Assembly (NCBI RefSeq): GCF_963675165.1
Contig: NC_087379.1
Coordinates: 5,721,442-5,785,441, forward strand
Length of the DNA stretch: 64,000 nt
Reading direction: 5' to 3'
Source: Halichondria panicea
Taxonomy: Eukaryota; Porifera; Demospongiae; Suberitida; Halichondriidae
Shown piece after piece: positions 1 to 12,227 of the stretch. The notes below the pieces were generated by a model. It saw nothing but the letters and a program-made list of their open reading frames with translations, was not told where the DNA came from and ran no database searches. A program made the translations under genes and the position numbers. Numbering within the stretch: the stretch's first letter is position 1; every line of letters begins with the position of its first letter.

Positions 1-599
1 GAAATTTTGGGGTCAAAGGTCGCGCCCACGGCAGCTCTTTTTATACTCAAAACTCGCTCCGAGTTCCGGAAGTTGCTAATCCGGTAATTAAAGCCAACAT
101 GCTCGTTTAAATGAAAAGGCCTATTAGAGTTGTTCACGCTCAATGTACCTTACTTTAAATTAACATTTATTAGAACCTTATTAACACCTTACGTTATGTA
201 ATATTTACTACTACCTTAACCATGATTTGATGTTGATGTTGATATCATACTCTTCTCTCATGGTTAGTGCTCCACTTCCTCCCTTTGTTGTTGTGCGAGC
301 CTCTGGGGCCCTGCTCCACGTATTTAAGGTTTTGTTTACCTTTTTTGCCTCACTTCACTTTAACTTCACTTTAAGTTCGTTTTACTCTCATTTTACCCTG
401 TATTGTCAGTTGATGTTTTGCTCCTCGATCTAAGAATTTGGTTAAGCTACACTGTGAAGTCAATTTGTCTATAACTAGTTGTTGTTACTTATAGCTAGGA
501 GCCTGTCTCTAGCTACTTTGTCTAGCCTGTCTAGAATCCCTCTACACCAAGATAAGAGCTCAACAAGAGTAGAGAGGCAATTTTAAACAATGTTAATTA
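1..599. other. No recognisable gene
   Basis: AT-rich sequence with only short open frames and no similarity I can recognise. It lies downstream of the minus-strand LSG1 gene, where its missing 3' exons would be expected, but I see neither the P-loop exon nor the QMRDH exon here. Confidence 0.5.
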
Positions 600-822
600 C
601 TATTTATGTTTTCTGCTGATTTGGCTCATTACACCTCGGGCATGCGCAAGCAAGGTATACGATAGTGTGTTTGTGGACTGCTCTCTAGGCTTCTAGCCAT
701 GTTTTCTTGGATTTGCAAAATAATTGTTGCTTCTCGAGTTATGCATTGTTTTGCTTACTTGGAATGCCATTGCAGCCTTTTTAGAAGAGTGCGTATTAGC
801 AAGTTAGTAGCTTTATGTATAT
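600..822. repeat. Interspersed repeat, copy 1 of a dispersed family
   Basis: The stretch with a CTCGGGCATGCGCAAGCAAGG-like start, followed by a TCTTGGATTTG motif and a CTCGAGTTATG motif, recurs at about 35.5-36.0 kb. A related piece is at 46.2-46.4 kb and the head sequence is also at 9.12 and 55.0 kb. The copies are diverged and no protein is visible. The class is unknown. Confidence 0.5.
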
Positions 823-1225
823 AGTAGACTCTCGTTAATCCTGTCACCCTTGGGACAGTGCAGCTTGGCCAGAATAGCGAGGTGACTGTATTCAGGAAAT
901 AGCCGCGGCTTAAAACCGACCTTACCTCGAATCTAATAACTAATTTTGCAGTTCTTGTCTCGAGGATAATGAAGGAAAACGAATCATTATGCTCTCTATT
1001 TAAGTGTATCCAATTTTATCTGCCAAACCACACCTAAAACGTCATATTCGGCCGTAATAAACGTATAAAATTACATCGAAAACCTAGTTTGGGGCAGCCA
1101 GCACTGGCCAGTATACGGAAGAGCGAGTGGCCGTACTTCAGGGTGACTTTTGTGCAATCTATGCCAAACCAACTGACTGGTATATCGAGGTGGCCGTACT
1201 TCAGAGAGCCGAAAGAGTCTACTGT
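823..1225. mobile_element. Pogo/Tigger-like MITE
   Basis: It starts with AGTAGACTCTCGTTAATCC and ends with the inverted counterpart GAGTCTACTGTA. The same terminal repeat bounds a cleaner copy at 13376-14027 with a TA target duplication. It has no transposase reading frame. The TA target and the terminal sequence fit Tc1/mariner-pogo-derived MITEs. Short minus-strand open frames inside it are incidental. Confidence 0.6.
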
Positions 1226-1343
1226 ATAGCTTTGACACATCCACAGAATCCATTAGCACAAATGCCATTCGCAAAAGTTTTTCACCCATAAAACACTGTT
1301 ACGTAGTTAGGAATACGTGTAACCACGCGTGTATTAAGATTGA

Positions 1344-1586
1344 TACCGTATAGCGGAAATGTTTGTGGGTGTAAATTCTCACTATTTGGCTCCAGAGCCC
1401 TCAGCAGAAATGTTGTGTGGCTCTAACATTCGCATTTTAATGCCAAGAAACCACACCCACCAATAGCTTTGAATGTGAAATACCGGTGCGTGGGAATTCA
1501 TTCCAGTTTTAATTTTCACATTAACTGCTCTGCCCTCGACAAATGTAAAATTTTGCACCTCACGAAAAGTTCCCGCTATACAGTAT
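1344..1586. mobile_element. TACCGTATAGCGG-ended MITE
   Basis: Inverted ends TACCGTATAGCGG and CCCGCTATACAGTA enclose about 240 bp. The same ends recur at 14440-14654, 29881-30220 and 58387-58724. There is no coding content. It lies within or beyond the last visible LSG1 intron. Confidence 0.55.
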
Positions 1587-1652
1587 ACATACATACAGAA
1601 ATTGCAATCACTTTTATCACACAAGTATAGCGGAACATAATAATCCAGCCAC

Positions 1653-3909
1653 CCACCATTCCCACTGTAGTGAGCCCCCCGTCTTGTACTGGACTGACAG
1701 ACAGCAGTAATTCAACCAACTCCTCTCCAGTTAACAGTCTAGTGTCTCCTTCTTCATCGTCATCACTCACTACATGGAAAAAAAACTAATGTAACCATGC
1801 AGCTTACAGTGATAATGAATGTATCTCTAGAGTACATGCAAAATGCATTTTTGGGTCCCTAGCTCCACTCAATAAGCAACTGGTTATGTACAAAATGTAT
1901 GACATAATTTATAAGTATTTATATATAAGTTCCTTTTTGAATCAGAATGGTCTTGATCTTCAACTGAAGGTCTAACACTTTCAACTGGAGGCTTCTTAGC
2001 TTCAATTTCACCACGTGCTGGCTCTACTGCAAAGTTCGTGTCTTGGGTTTCGATTGTTGAAGTCTTTGCATCATCAACGGCATCAGTATCTATGGTGTCA
2101 TTGACGGTGACTGTCTGGTCATCCATTGCACATTCATCAGAGGAGGTGGAGTCATGGCGACTGGATGACTCGGAGCCAGGTTCTGATCCTGATTCCAGCA
2201 TGGGACTCGGATTTGGTGAATTCAACAGCTCGAGTTGTTGCAGCCGCTCAGTTTCCATGGTAGCAGACCAGAATGCTACAGTAAGGGACGGACAGTCTTC
2301 AGTGAAGTACTTGAGCCATTCTTGCCTGCATTATAGATAACGAGCATTAGGTAATAATTATATACCGTATAGAGCACATTGAGGGTATAAGTGTTCGTGG
2401 TTTTCGCTGATTAAGCATGTATCGCTAACACATTAATTATTTTTATAACCACACATTTAATACTGCAGCTATTCCTCAAAAATTAAATCCGAGAAAACAT
2501 TTCTAACGGTTATTCCGCGAAGGTTGTGATACCAATCAGTCAAAATGATATCATTGTTAATTCTCACCGTTGCTTGAGTGTTAATAGGTCGGACTTGCTG
2601 ATGAGCACTACATTCACTTTCTCAGACTTGATTTCCTTCACATACTTCTCCTGGAGAAATGGTACCAAACAATAAGAGATCACAAAGCAACTTGTTGAGT
2701 TTACCAAATCTTCACATCGGAAGAGAAGAGGATTTCGTGCATCAACGATCTGCACCACCACATCACTGAGCAAAATACAGCACTCAATCATGTGACAATC
2801 CACATCTACCATAACACCAGAGGAGGTACGACACGAGCACCTCTATTAGGCTTGGTCACATGTGACTAATCGAGGTACTCGTGTCGGACCTCCTCTGAAC
2901 ACCGTAAATGCAATAGCTAAACACACTCTATCTCGATCATTCTCACCTTCTCTCGATAACTCTCCACAGTTGTCTCCAGAACTCGAGGTTCCTCTCAAAT
3001 GGAGTGAGGACCAACTTCTCGTTCTCCTCCAGTACCACGAGGCCCCTCCTCCACTCTAGGAATGAGTCCCTCTCCAACTGGTCCAGCTCTTTTCCTGTTG
3101 TCGTGGAGTCCCAGTGAGGCCTGGAGGGGAACAAAAACAGCACTTAGTGGCTCTATTCTCTCATTCAAAGGTAGCTAACAACATCAAATCTTTTGACAAG
3201 TATATAATGCCATTATGGGCCTTCAAATCTCCACATAAAAAAAACTATGCCAGTTTATTGTGTGTTCTGATACTATACCTTACCTTCTGGGGATGCATAG
3301 GAACTCTTGATGATCTTTCTGAGCTTGCTCGATCTCTGCATACTCTGATGCACTGGGCAGACCCGTGTAAACACTAAAGTCCACCACCCGTATATTCAGC
3401 TTCTCTGCAACGACAAAGAATGAGACACAAACCTCCAAACTATATAAACTACTAAAATCGAGTATAGGCATTAAAAAATAATTATCATTGTGTAGTTTTA
3501 AAATAATATGCGCTCTGCACAGCGTACCTGCTGTGAATTCAGTTCCTGCCAGTTTAGCGGTGTTGAGGAACTCGTCCAACCTACTCTCCTCAGTCACAGA
3601 GCGGAGGTTCAGGCGACCCCACTCGTACCCATCCTCCAACTCACTGCTATGCAACTACAGAGAATTGAATACTCTTTGGTAAGCTAGCTAGGTGCTCAGA
3701 CAGAATAGACATTGGTTTGATGATGATAATTGAGCTGGTATCAAAAGTGTACATGCTATCTCTAGCTCTTGGACTCAGATCATTGGATATCATAGTCTTA
3801 CCCAACTGTCTGCCTGGGCTTTTCCAGCACCTCTTCTCCTTCTGTTTTTGTCCTTGATGATGGCCTTCCCCAGACCAGTCTTCCCACCTTTCTTTCCAGG
3901 TTGACTCAT
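1653..3909 (-). CDS. LSG1: LSG1-like large subunit GTPase, 5' exons (partial)
   Basis: LSG1 is the cytoplasmic, circularly permuted GTPase that releases NMD3 during 60S subunit maturation. Eight exons are visible with GT/AG boundaries: 3802-3909 (start, GKTGLGKAIIKDKN), 3528-3654 (ELEDGYEWGRLNLRSVTEES), 3284-3404, 2947-3120 (FLEWRR, LTPFERNLEFWRQLWRVIER), 2705-2765 (VVVQIVDARNPLLFRCEDL), 2568-2650, about 1930-2325 (acidic and serine-rich linker) and 1653-1769. The order matches LSG1: the DARxP block and the G4 motif precede the P-loop. The G4 motif reads SKSD instead of the usual NKAD. The last exon stops at TVGMVG, just before the P-loop. The P-loop and later exons are not found to the left within the window; they are either outside it or lost. 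Degenerate copies of those exons occur throughout the array. The end of the linker exon is uncertain. Confidence 0.88.
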
Positions 3910-4709
3910 GTCTCAACTGTACATATATCTGTGTTTGTTTTGCTGAGCTGACTACACGAGGGTAAAGCAACGCCCATGCGCAGCCACACCCTTCTTTGCT
4001 TAGCCTGGATTTTGAGAAGCGTTTGGAATCGAGGCTATAATTATACCCATTCGCCATTAATTAATTTTTTGAGCAAATTATGTACTCATAACTATTATGC
4101 CATCCATGCTCATGACTGTGAAATAATGACAAAAGACAAAAGACGGGACTGCTGATTCTATGAGATGCACACAGCGCATGCACATGTACTAATAATGAAC
4201 TCCTAACACATTGAGCAATGGCTCAGTATATGCTTCGAGAGAGTTCAGTACTTTCTTGACTGAGAGAACAAGAGTGGGAGTAGCGTAAATATCTTGTATC
4301 CTAGCAATAGTGTGGTTGTTAATTGATGAAGCTGAGATGGTAGGGAAGAGTCCCGTCCTCCCTGCATGGAGGGAGAAAGAGAACAGATAATTTATAGAGC
4401 ATAATACTGTAACAGTAATACAATGGCATGCATCTGCCGATGTGATTGCATTGCTAAGTAGCAACTCCCCAAGCTGGTTGGTAGTGGAAATAATTATGCT
4501 CTAAAATTAGTGGCTATGTATAGACTTAGTGGTTGGCACACTAACAACCCAAAATACATCTCAGAAAATCTCTCCTCACGACAATTTCCGGTAGAGGACA
4601 CCCGGACTCCTCACATGTAAGCATTTCCTCCTATAATTATATACCAGATAAATATCTGTATTAAATCCTGGCCTATATGGCACAGTTACACAATTATAAA
4701 TAAGCTCAC
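3910..4709. other. Spacer between LSG1 and the first array module
   Basis: This would hold the LSG1 promoter, although no clear TATA element is seen. From about 4560 the sequence becomes alignable by eye to 48905-49035 (shared ACTATTTCCGG-like, ATGGCACAGTTACACAATTATA). It is therefore the left edge of the repeated module. Confidence 0.5.
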
Positions 4710-4818
4710 CTGAAAGTGTTTCGCCTCCTTGGAGTGGCAGACACTGGGACCTTCTTGCACTGAATGAGGTCATTGATGGTGGAGCTCTTGCATGCCATCA
4801 TTGGGGTATATACCTCAC
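4710..4818 (-). pseudogene. LSG1 P-loop exon, degenerate copy 1
   Basis: Read on the minus strand, this gives a damaged form of PNVGKSSTINALIQCKKV: the PNVG is changed to PMMA, but KSSTIND and IQCKKVPVSATP remain. An AG acceptor and a GT donor still flank it. It lies upstream of the LSG1 start, so it cannot serve that gene. It is a captured exon fragment belonging to the transporter module that follows. Confidence 0.75.
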
Positions 4819-5001
4819 CTGTACACAATGGAATAGTATTTTAGACAATAATTGCTCTACTAAAACTCCCTTGGTTACTTTTCACTACGAATTTGTCCAA
4901 GTCATTACTATACTAAATTATAACAATCCTTATTTCAACAACAGTTTTATAACTCCAAACCTAAATATCTCGCTAAACAGTCTATTGTTATCACTACACA
5001 G

Positions 5002-5964
5002 TCATGGGGTCTCTGAGTCAGAATCACTCTCAAAGTGAACATCTAGATCTTCAAATTCCCGATTGTGATTAACATCCTTCTTGTAAACTTCTTCAATGAA
5101 TTTTCTTACATTGCAATCTTCCTCACACTGACGATACTGATACTTCTTTGCTGCTACTATGAAAACTACAACACCTACGACTGAGATCACAAATGTTTAC
5201 CAAGAAATAAACCAGTCATAATTCAGCTGCACTTCATACTAGTTTCACAAAGCTTATTCCAATATAGAGTGTGAAGAGAAACCAGTGAATGAAAAGAAAG
5301 CTGTCTCTAGAAGGAGAATCATTTAATTGGTCAACCCCAAACTGAATAACATTGGCTAAAAATCCAGCAAATGCAATCCAAATGGATATAAGAAAAAAAA
5401 GTCCAAGTACACCCATCACTAACAAGAACAAAACCCATAGGGCTGTGTAGGAAGGGTCATTTGCAAACCTAATTCGAGATAACATCAGTGGCCAAACAAT
5501 GGCATTTGCAATACCACCGATAACAGTCACAGTCAAGAGTCCACACCACGTGGTACAAACACCACATCTCACAACTTTATATCTGCCGTATCGAATATCT
5601 GCACAGTATCCGGCTAGAGGATAGAAGAGGAGCCCGAAAGCAGATACAGCATATATATATATATGCCACTAGCTATAAAAAATACCTCAATATTCTCCAA
5701 ACCAGATTGGGGTATAATGAACACCAACAAGTAAGCTTCAGGATTCAGACAACTACCATAGATCAACGACATTAATTAAAGCAGTCCAACAGAGAATCAT
5801 TATTGCAGCCTTTGACTTGATTAGTACACTTTTCTTGTTGCCATATTTCCCGTGAATACTTGTCACGAGTGGTGTGGCTTCAGTGGCATCTCTGCTGGCA
5901 TCTGGTGCAGGAGTTTCATGAAGGGAAGCTTGCTCTATATAGTTCCTTGCTCACAACTAGCCAT
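5002..5964 (-). pseudogene. SLC15/POT-like transporter copy A (internal deletion)
   Basis: The N-terminal part (ATG complement at 5962-5964, TETPAPDASRDATEATPLV-type leader) and the C-terminal tail (EFEDLDVHFESDSDSETP) are present. About 1.1 kb between them is missing: the tail at 5190-5220 joins directly to the GISFVKLV segment at about 5250. A TA-microsatellite region near 5640-5665 also breaks the frame after the YAVSAF-like segment. The remaining middle part (GGIANAIVWPLMLSRIRF) resembles copies J and L more than B or I. It is a clear pseudogene. Its 3' flank matches that of J, so A and J are paralogous modules. Confidence 0.85.
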
Positions 5965-6652
5965 TGGTCTGAGTGTATAGCTACCTAAAGAGTCTCCCAA
6001 ACTTAACAAGCAAAGCCCTTGTTTACAGCACCTTTGCAACACATGAACACGTACATGAAACCACAATGTACTGTTGTAGTAAATTGTGGTTACTCAAATT
6101 TGGTGCATGGGAGACCATCTTCAGTGTTCTCCTAACTGTCCAGTGAGTGGTGTAGAACCAAGCCCCTCCTTAACACTGCATGCTTGCTTTTTGCCCAAGC
6201 TCAATGGAATCAAAGAATCAAGCTTTTAATTGTACGCAAATACACCAATCAAGCCCAGAGCATGCAAAGTTAATATCTTTTTTAAGGGACCACCCCAAGA
6301 TCCCTTTGCAGGCGCATTTTAATATGTGTGCACATGCGTATCAGCTCCCCTTCTAAGCTCTTTCTACTATCCATGTTCTCTAAGTGATAACTCTCTTCCT
6401 ACGCCACTGCTGTCAAAATGTTCACGTTTCAAATTGCTAGCTATTAGTCTGTGTGATATGAGATAGACCAAGTACACACCTCTGGTACACACGTCTGTGG
6501 AGTAGGCCTTATTTCTGCAACCGTGTATAGCTAGATCTATTATAGTTGTTGTGTTAGTACACTGGTCAATTTTGATTTGATACTGCAATTGTAAAGAAAT
6601 CAAATCACTCAAGTATATGTAGTCCATGTTTACATTGTGGTCTACCCATTAA
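5965..6652. other. Transporter 5' leader and intergenic sequence
   Basis: The first 50 bp carry the leader shared by all copies (AGCTACCTAAAGA and nearby). Beyond that I see no gene. Short open frames here are not supported by any similarity. Confidence 0.45.
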
Positions 6653-7074
6653 TGTGACAGGGCCTAGGAAAACAACCCTTATGGAGCAAACTAATTAATT
6701 GTATTTTATTGCTTAATTAAATAAAGCAGTGCTTAAGCTTCAAATTGATTACAATATCACTCACTTTGCACCTTCCTACCCCAAAATATTTTCGGGTGAA
6801 AGGGGGACAGTATTGACCTACCGTTTTGAGAAACTAATGTTCGAAGTTCTATCCGCATACAAGAACAGCATGAAAAAATTCAATGGCTGCCTTGTAACGG
6901 CTAATACAAAAAAATTTTCGGATAAAAAAATTTTTTTTTAGTTAGAGGAGATATTGAAGTTACTTCTTATGAAAGAAAACCAAAATCCTAAAATAGCTCT
7001 AAATATTTTACTTTGTAGTGTACTGAACATTATTAGTTTGCTCCATAAGGGTTGTTTTCCTAGGCCCTGTCACA
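6653..7074. mobile_element. Terminal-inverted-repeat element, 422 bp
   Basis: About 40 bp of near-perfect inverted repeat bounds it, from TGTGACAGGGCCTAGG on the left to CCTAGGCCCTGTCACA on the right. The internal part is A/T-rich without a supported coding frame. No unambiguous target-site duplication is seen. It has inserted in the 5' flank of a transporter module. Confidence 0.65.
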
Positions 7075-7260
7075 ATTTGTGTGTGTAATAGAATTAAAAA
7101 GGAGCCCACAACAACATGACAAACATGCACGCAGAAAACACCAATTAATATGCAAATCACTTTTACTAGAAGGCGAGCGAAGCGAGCATAGATTGACGTA
7201 CGTAGATCAATCAAACAACTTCCTTGAGTATAAAAGAGCGTAAGTTTTGCTTGATTCAAT

Positions 7261-8198
7261 CATAGATTATAGAGGAAAGGGATTGGAAATGGGAAATGCA
7301 TGCGTGGACTCAGTACAATTCTGGCCCATCCGTGTTTTGCCAACGCCCACGCTGTAGTGGCAACCTGAAGCAAGGCGTCTTTTTAGAAGGACAGAGAAGT
7401 GCCTTGGCCTCAGGAGTATTGCACAGGGCTATGCCAGCGAGTACTATATGCATGCTCTTAGTGTACCTATAGTATAGTTGTAACCTTAAGAAGTGTCTAC
7501 TAAAGGAGTTTTTTTTAGCTTTACTTGACTGGCTGAGGATTGTGGGATTTTTTTTATCTCTAGTACAGCCTGTTCGAGATTGAAGACAAGTACAGTGGTG
7601 TGTTAAGTGTGTTTTGAATGTAGCAACTTTGTGATTGACTCTCCGTGGTAGTGTTTGCAGACAAATTTATTATCACACTCGTGATTTTCATTTGTGGGAT
7701 TGTGGAAGTGTAGGTGTTGAAGTAGCAAATGTATATAGGCTAGAAGTGACCCTTTAATGTTACTACATTATTTCTGTCTTTACATCACGAGTACAAACAG
7801 TGCAATGACTGTATAATAAATTGTTTATGATCTAGATCAATAAAAGAGGAGTTAACATATTCTTGAACTTCTATTAATTAACACTGTGTCTGATCCCACT
7901 GTAAATTATTTCATACAATGGCGAAGAGCTCCTCTAATACTAACTTCTAAAACACGAATGGAAGCTAGTAGCCTAAATTGATCCTAGTAGCCTTCCTGCC
8001 TGTCTCATGTCTCTTTCTGGCTAGTCAGTAGTAGCCTTCCTGCCTGTCTTTTGGATGTTAAAGATGAATTTACTAAATTATCATAGAACAAAGGTCAATT
8101 TCATGTGACGGAGGCAGGAAAGGAAGAAATATAACCGTGACACGGATGGGCCAGGCATTTACGTATGCGTTTCCAATCCCTTTCCTCTATAATCTATG
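7261..8198. mobile_element. Inverted-repeat transposon, 938 bp, TSD ATTCAAT
   Basis: The ends CATAGATTATAGAGGAAAGG and CCTTTCCTCTATAATCTATG are about 37-bp inverted repeats. Both flanks carry ATTCAAT (7254-7260 and 8199-8205). The empty site is visible in the module at about 26365, where the same host sequence reads straight through GAATCAATCGAGCGACG. No transposase frame is seen. The superfamily is undetermined. Confidence 0.75.
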
Positions 8199-9185
8199 AT
8201 TCAATCGAGCGACGTACGACACATACATGCATACAAACATCGCACAAACATACATACATACATACATGCATACGCTTCGTTGTATACATACACAACAATA
8301 GCAAGACATAACTTAAGCACTAAATGTTAACCGTCGGCTGGTGACAGCTAGGATAATAAAGAAACCAGAGGAGTGATATATGTACAGTAGTAGTATGTAT
8401 GACCATATGACTGAGTTGGACAGCACAGCAAACTAACAGGAACTAAACTAGGTCTATAGAGCCTCTGCAGAGGCGTATACTGAAACTTTTAAAAACAGAG
8501 TTTTAGTAGTGTACATGTATGAGGCATTCATTGTGGACTAGGATCACAGTGAAGTCATGAAATAAAGAAGCCCTGGAGTCTTAGAAAGATATGGCTCCTG
8601 TGGTATATTCTGGGCATAGATATTCGAATATTTATGGTTCTCAGTAGTGGGGCAAAGATCTCAGGATAAGCTACAACCACAATCAAAATTCTAGCATTCT
8701 ACTTTAGTGACCCTGCTCCATTGTTCCTGTTACCGGATAACTTCAGCTGTAAATACGTATGTTATACTTTATTCGAGTAAGGTTCAAGCTTCTTAGCTTT
8801 CAATAACCTTTCATGGCTTTTATTGGACAACAAAGTAACCTCAAAATCAAAACTAGTAACTTGTTGTGTGAAGACTATATCCATGCTGTAAACGCAGTGC
8901 TATGGAATCCAGGTAAGCAGTCACAAACAAATACACTAGAGCACTGAAGTGCTAACCCTCGGCTGTTGACATGAATAAATAGATCAGTGTTCAGTTATAC
9001 TGAAGCAACGAACTACAATTCTACTTTCAATAGAGACTATGCAGTAAAGGATCACTTTAGCTGCAAATATGTAGTTAGTGACCATGCTTTGTTTTCGCTC
9101 TAGTGTTATAGAGAGGAATTATGCAACGGTGCGCATGAGCAAGCGAGGTATACGGTAGTGTACTTTGTCTTTGTGGCTTTGTACA

Positions 9186-9375
9186 TACCGTATGTTTTGT
9201 ATGGTGGAAATTTTCGTAGATTTCGTATTGAGAGCACCATACGAAAATTAAAACTACGAAATTATTCTACTGCAATACATCACTATCCTGAGCTGAACCA
9301 ATAAAAATACGAGATATTTAAATGGATTGTTCGTACGAAAATTTCCACCAAGGAAAATGACCCGTTATACGGTAT
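9186..9375. mobile_element. TACCGTA-ended MITE
   Basis: Ends are TACCGTATG and CCCGTTATACGGTA. An inner inverted pair GGTGGAAATTTTCGTA/TACGAAAATTTCCACC lies inside. The duplicated partner is at about 55064-55250. It carries no coding sequence. Confidence 0.55.
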
Positions 9376-9459
9376 AATTGTATGTTTTATAAATTGTGGA
9401 TTGGGCTATCCTCATTCCCAGGCTAATTTTTCTCTAGAAAAACGGGGGTGGTGATGAGG

Positions 9460-9663
9460 TAGTTGGGCGTGGCCCGACCTTCCGTTAGGACAGGGAGGTC
9501 AGGTTGCAAGCTTATCTGAGATTTGTTCTGGGGAAGTGTAACCAACCATATGAAAAATACTGCAATCTGATAGGGCGCCCTATATAGTGGCGGCAGAACA
9601 AATCCAAGATAAGCTTGCAACTCGACCTCCCGTCCTAACGGAAGGTCGGGCCACGCCTAACTA
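9460..9663. mobile_element. MULE-type MITE, 204 bp, 9-bp TSD
   Basis: Long inverted ends starting TAGTTGGGCG and ending CGCCTAACTA are flanked by GTGATGAGG at 9451-9459 and 9664-9672. The 9-bp duplication and long TIRs are typical of Mutator-like MITEs. The same family is at 12482-12797 and at 55338-55541; the latter is the segmental-duplication copy. Confidence 0.78.
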
Positions 9664-9740
9664 GTGATGAGGTTTACCCCGCTATATATAGGATTGGAGT
9701 GCTATACACTGTGCAACTATTGAGCCCTGTGGCGACAGGT

Positions 9741-9786
9741 GGCATTGTGGGCATGTGGCTACCAGGCTTCAATGTGACCACAACAC
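9741..9786. repeat. Conserved 3'-flank inverted repeat of the array
   Basis: Downstream of nearly every transporter copy lies an imperfect hairpin of the form TTGTGGTCA ... GGCTTCAATGTGACCACAA. It is found near 9750, 17250-17316, 21780-21890, 33596-33642, 40293-40350, 53575-53645 and its mirror at 53935-54000, 55620-55662, and 59960-59998. It lies 200-300 bp past the stop codon and could be part of the 3' UTR. It persists in modules where the coding part is gone. Function is unknown. Confidence 0.6.
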
Positions 9787-10020
9787 CAATAATTCCCACC
9801 ATTGCAAGTACAGTACATAGCACCTTTCACTTCTGAATTTGCCTCAAGGAAGAGAGAGGGGTGGATTACTATACTATAGATATATAAATAGATACACAAT
9901 TCAAACATTTAACAATAGCTAATCTCCAATATACATTACATGTACACGTAATACAAACCAACACAATTAAGTTAGTATATATATATAGCTATCGGCGTCT
10001 GTTATTATCACTATACACAG

Positions 10021-11905
10021 TCATTGGGTCTCTGAGTCAGAATCACTCTCAAATTGAACATCTAGATCTTCAAAATCCCGATTGTGATTAACATCTTTCT
10101 CGTAAACTTCTTCAATGAATTTTCTTACATTGCAATCTTCCTCACGCTGACGATACTGATATCTCTTTGCTGCCACTATGAAAGCTACAACACCTGCGAC
10201 TGAAATAACAATGTTCACCAGGAAATAAACCAGTCCAACAAAAGGGGACTTCCGCCAGAAACTAAAAGGTAAAAGAATTCCAAGAACACCGATCAATTGA
10301 AATAGTCCTTTAATGGCAAAGAAAATTCCAATGAGAAATCCTTTCATAGAGTGAGGGCTTTGAGCACAGATGAATTCAAACACTCCACCATAGATAAAGA
10401 CATAGGCCACAGCAATAAGGACTTGCTGAATAATGAGAATGTATGGGGAGACATTAAGGGAGGGAGCATCAACAAAATAAGGATATGGGTAATTTACACC
10501 ATCATAATTATACAAAATGTCCAGGAGCAAACATTGAAATAGTAGCATTATAGCTGCTAGGGAGGTGACCAAACGTCTCAACAAATAGCGAGCAAAACAG
10601 ACTAACAGTGATAAGACAAAGACCAATTCCAATTCGCCTCAGAATACCAGGGAAGTACTTTTGAAACAGAGGATGAATAAACTTGAGAAAAATAGGAACA
10701 AAAAAAATTAAAAAGACGGGGTACAGAGTGCTACCATTAGTGAACATAGAGTAAACAATTTTACTCACACTAAAAAATGACAAATTGTAATAAATATCTG
10801 CCTCCATGTGATCTCTAAGTATACTGAGAAAAGGTGTTGCAGCAATATCAGCCGTGAAAAATGGTCCTACTGAAAATAAAAGGATAAAGATTCCAAAAAA
10901 GGATTTCACATTCTCCACCTGCTCAGTTGTGAATGGTCCTCCATACTTGTCCTTGCCTAGATCCAGTCCAGTGGGTATGTCATCCTCCCAGAATGTAAAG
11001 GCACTGCGTTGAATAGGAATCTTGTTTCTTCTTGCAAAGTTGACAACTCTTGCAACCTCTTTGTAAGGGTTACCAATGCCATTGTCAATAACAAACCACC
11101 TGCGCTTAGCAACACAGAATGTTACTGGTACACAAATCAGCTCAACTAACAGGACAAGTCCAAATATAGAAAAGCTTAAGAAACCAGTGGCATTACCTGC
11201 ACTCCATACCAGTTTTCCAAAGCTTATTCCAATATAAAGTGTGAAGAGAAACCAATGAACGAAAAGAAAGCTGTCTTTAGAAGGAGAATCATTTAATTGG
11301 TCAACCCCAAACTGAATAACATTGGCTAAAAATCCAGCAAATCCAATCAATAAAGAGAAAAGTAGAAAAAGTCCAAGTGCACAATTCACCACCACCATAA
11401 AAATTGATAGAGGCGTGGAGTCGATAAAATTTAATAGCATCAAGATGACGTTCACAATACCACCGATAACAACCACAGTCAAAAATCCACACCACATGGT
11501 GCATACACTACATCTCACAACCTTATATCTTCCATATCGAACATCTGCCAAGTATCCAGCTAGAGGATAGAAGAGGAGCCAGAAAGCAAATACAGCATAT
11601 ATGCCACTATCTATCATCTCACTGTTAAGTACTGGCCCTACTTGGTTTACTCTCATCAATAGGTAAGTGAGTAAGAAATAATTGTCAGGATTCAGAAAAC
11701 CACCATATATCAAAGACATTAAGGCAGTCCAAATAAGAATCATTATTGCAGCCTTTGATTTGATCACCACACTTTTCTTTTTGCTATATTTACTGTGATT
11801 ACTTGTTACGAGTGGTGTAGCTTCAGTGGCATCTCTGCTGGCATCTGGTGCAGGAGTTTCATGAAGGGAAGCTTGCTCTATAGTTCCTTGCTCACAACTA
11901 GCCAT
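10021..11905 (-). pseudogene. SLC15/POT-like transporter copy B (one frameshift)
   Basis: It is a full-length intronless copy from MASCEQGTIEQ to the acidic tail FESDSDSETQ. It is open except for one frame change near 10505-10540, at an AT-rich stretch coding the variable loop after SMFAPGHF. Two overlapping frames (465 and 203 codons) together span the protein. Copy L reads through this loop, so B probably lost or gained bases in a TA tract. POT features seen are AGYLADVRYGRYKVV, KYGGPFTTEQVENVK and FEFICAQSPHSMKG. It may be a pseudogene, a polymorphic allele or an assembly error. Apart from the frameshift it could encode a 12-TM transporter. Confidence 0.8.
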
Positions 11906-12227
11906 TGGTCTTACAGTGAGCGTATACAGCTACCTAAAGAAATGCCGAGTTATTGCCCACTTGCACAATTAAAACATTCACAAGCAATAGCCCTTGTTGA
12001 TATCTAATCTGAAGATCTGTGGCAAGACTACCGTACCCTCGCGAAAATAAGCCCATCTTGAATAAACGCCCATCCCCTCTTTTGCATGCTTCGAAGTTCT
12101 TACACAAGGGTATTTTCACTCGATTATAAGCCCACCCAGGATAAGAAGTTGAGCATGCGCAGTAGCTGAATGCCACATGTTCACTATTGAAGAAAGGAAG
12201 TTTTAGGTAGTAGCTAGACTCTTTGCT

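Larger units (their letters stand above)
8292..10500. repeat. Segmental duplication 1, left copy
   Basis: It starts at ACAACAATAGCAAGAC and is almost base-for-base the same as 54170-56400. Differences are a few point changes and short indels. It covers a non-coding stretch, a MITE, a MULE-type MITE, the conserved 3' flank, and the 3' part of transporter copy B, whose partner is copy L. Near-identity implies a recent duplication or conversion. Confidence 0.88.

Noticed and set aside
2038..2340. 100-codon plus-strand frame
   Set aside because: It is antisense to the LSG1 acidic linker exon, which has clear family similarity in the other strand.
8220..8275. Possible CRISPR-like short repeats (ACATACATAC)
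   Set aside because: Simple tetranucleotide microsatellite in a eukaryotic genome; no spacers or cas genes.
10351..10542. Plus-strand MRALSTDEFKHSTIDKDIG frame, also at 52897 (minus) and 56227
   Set aside because: It is the antisense of the conserved transporter TM10 region and is conserved only for that reason.
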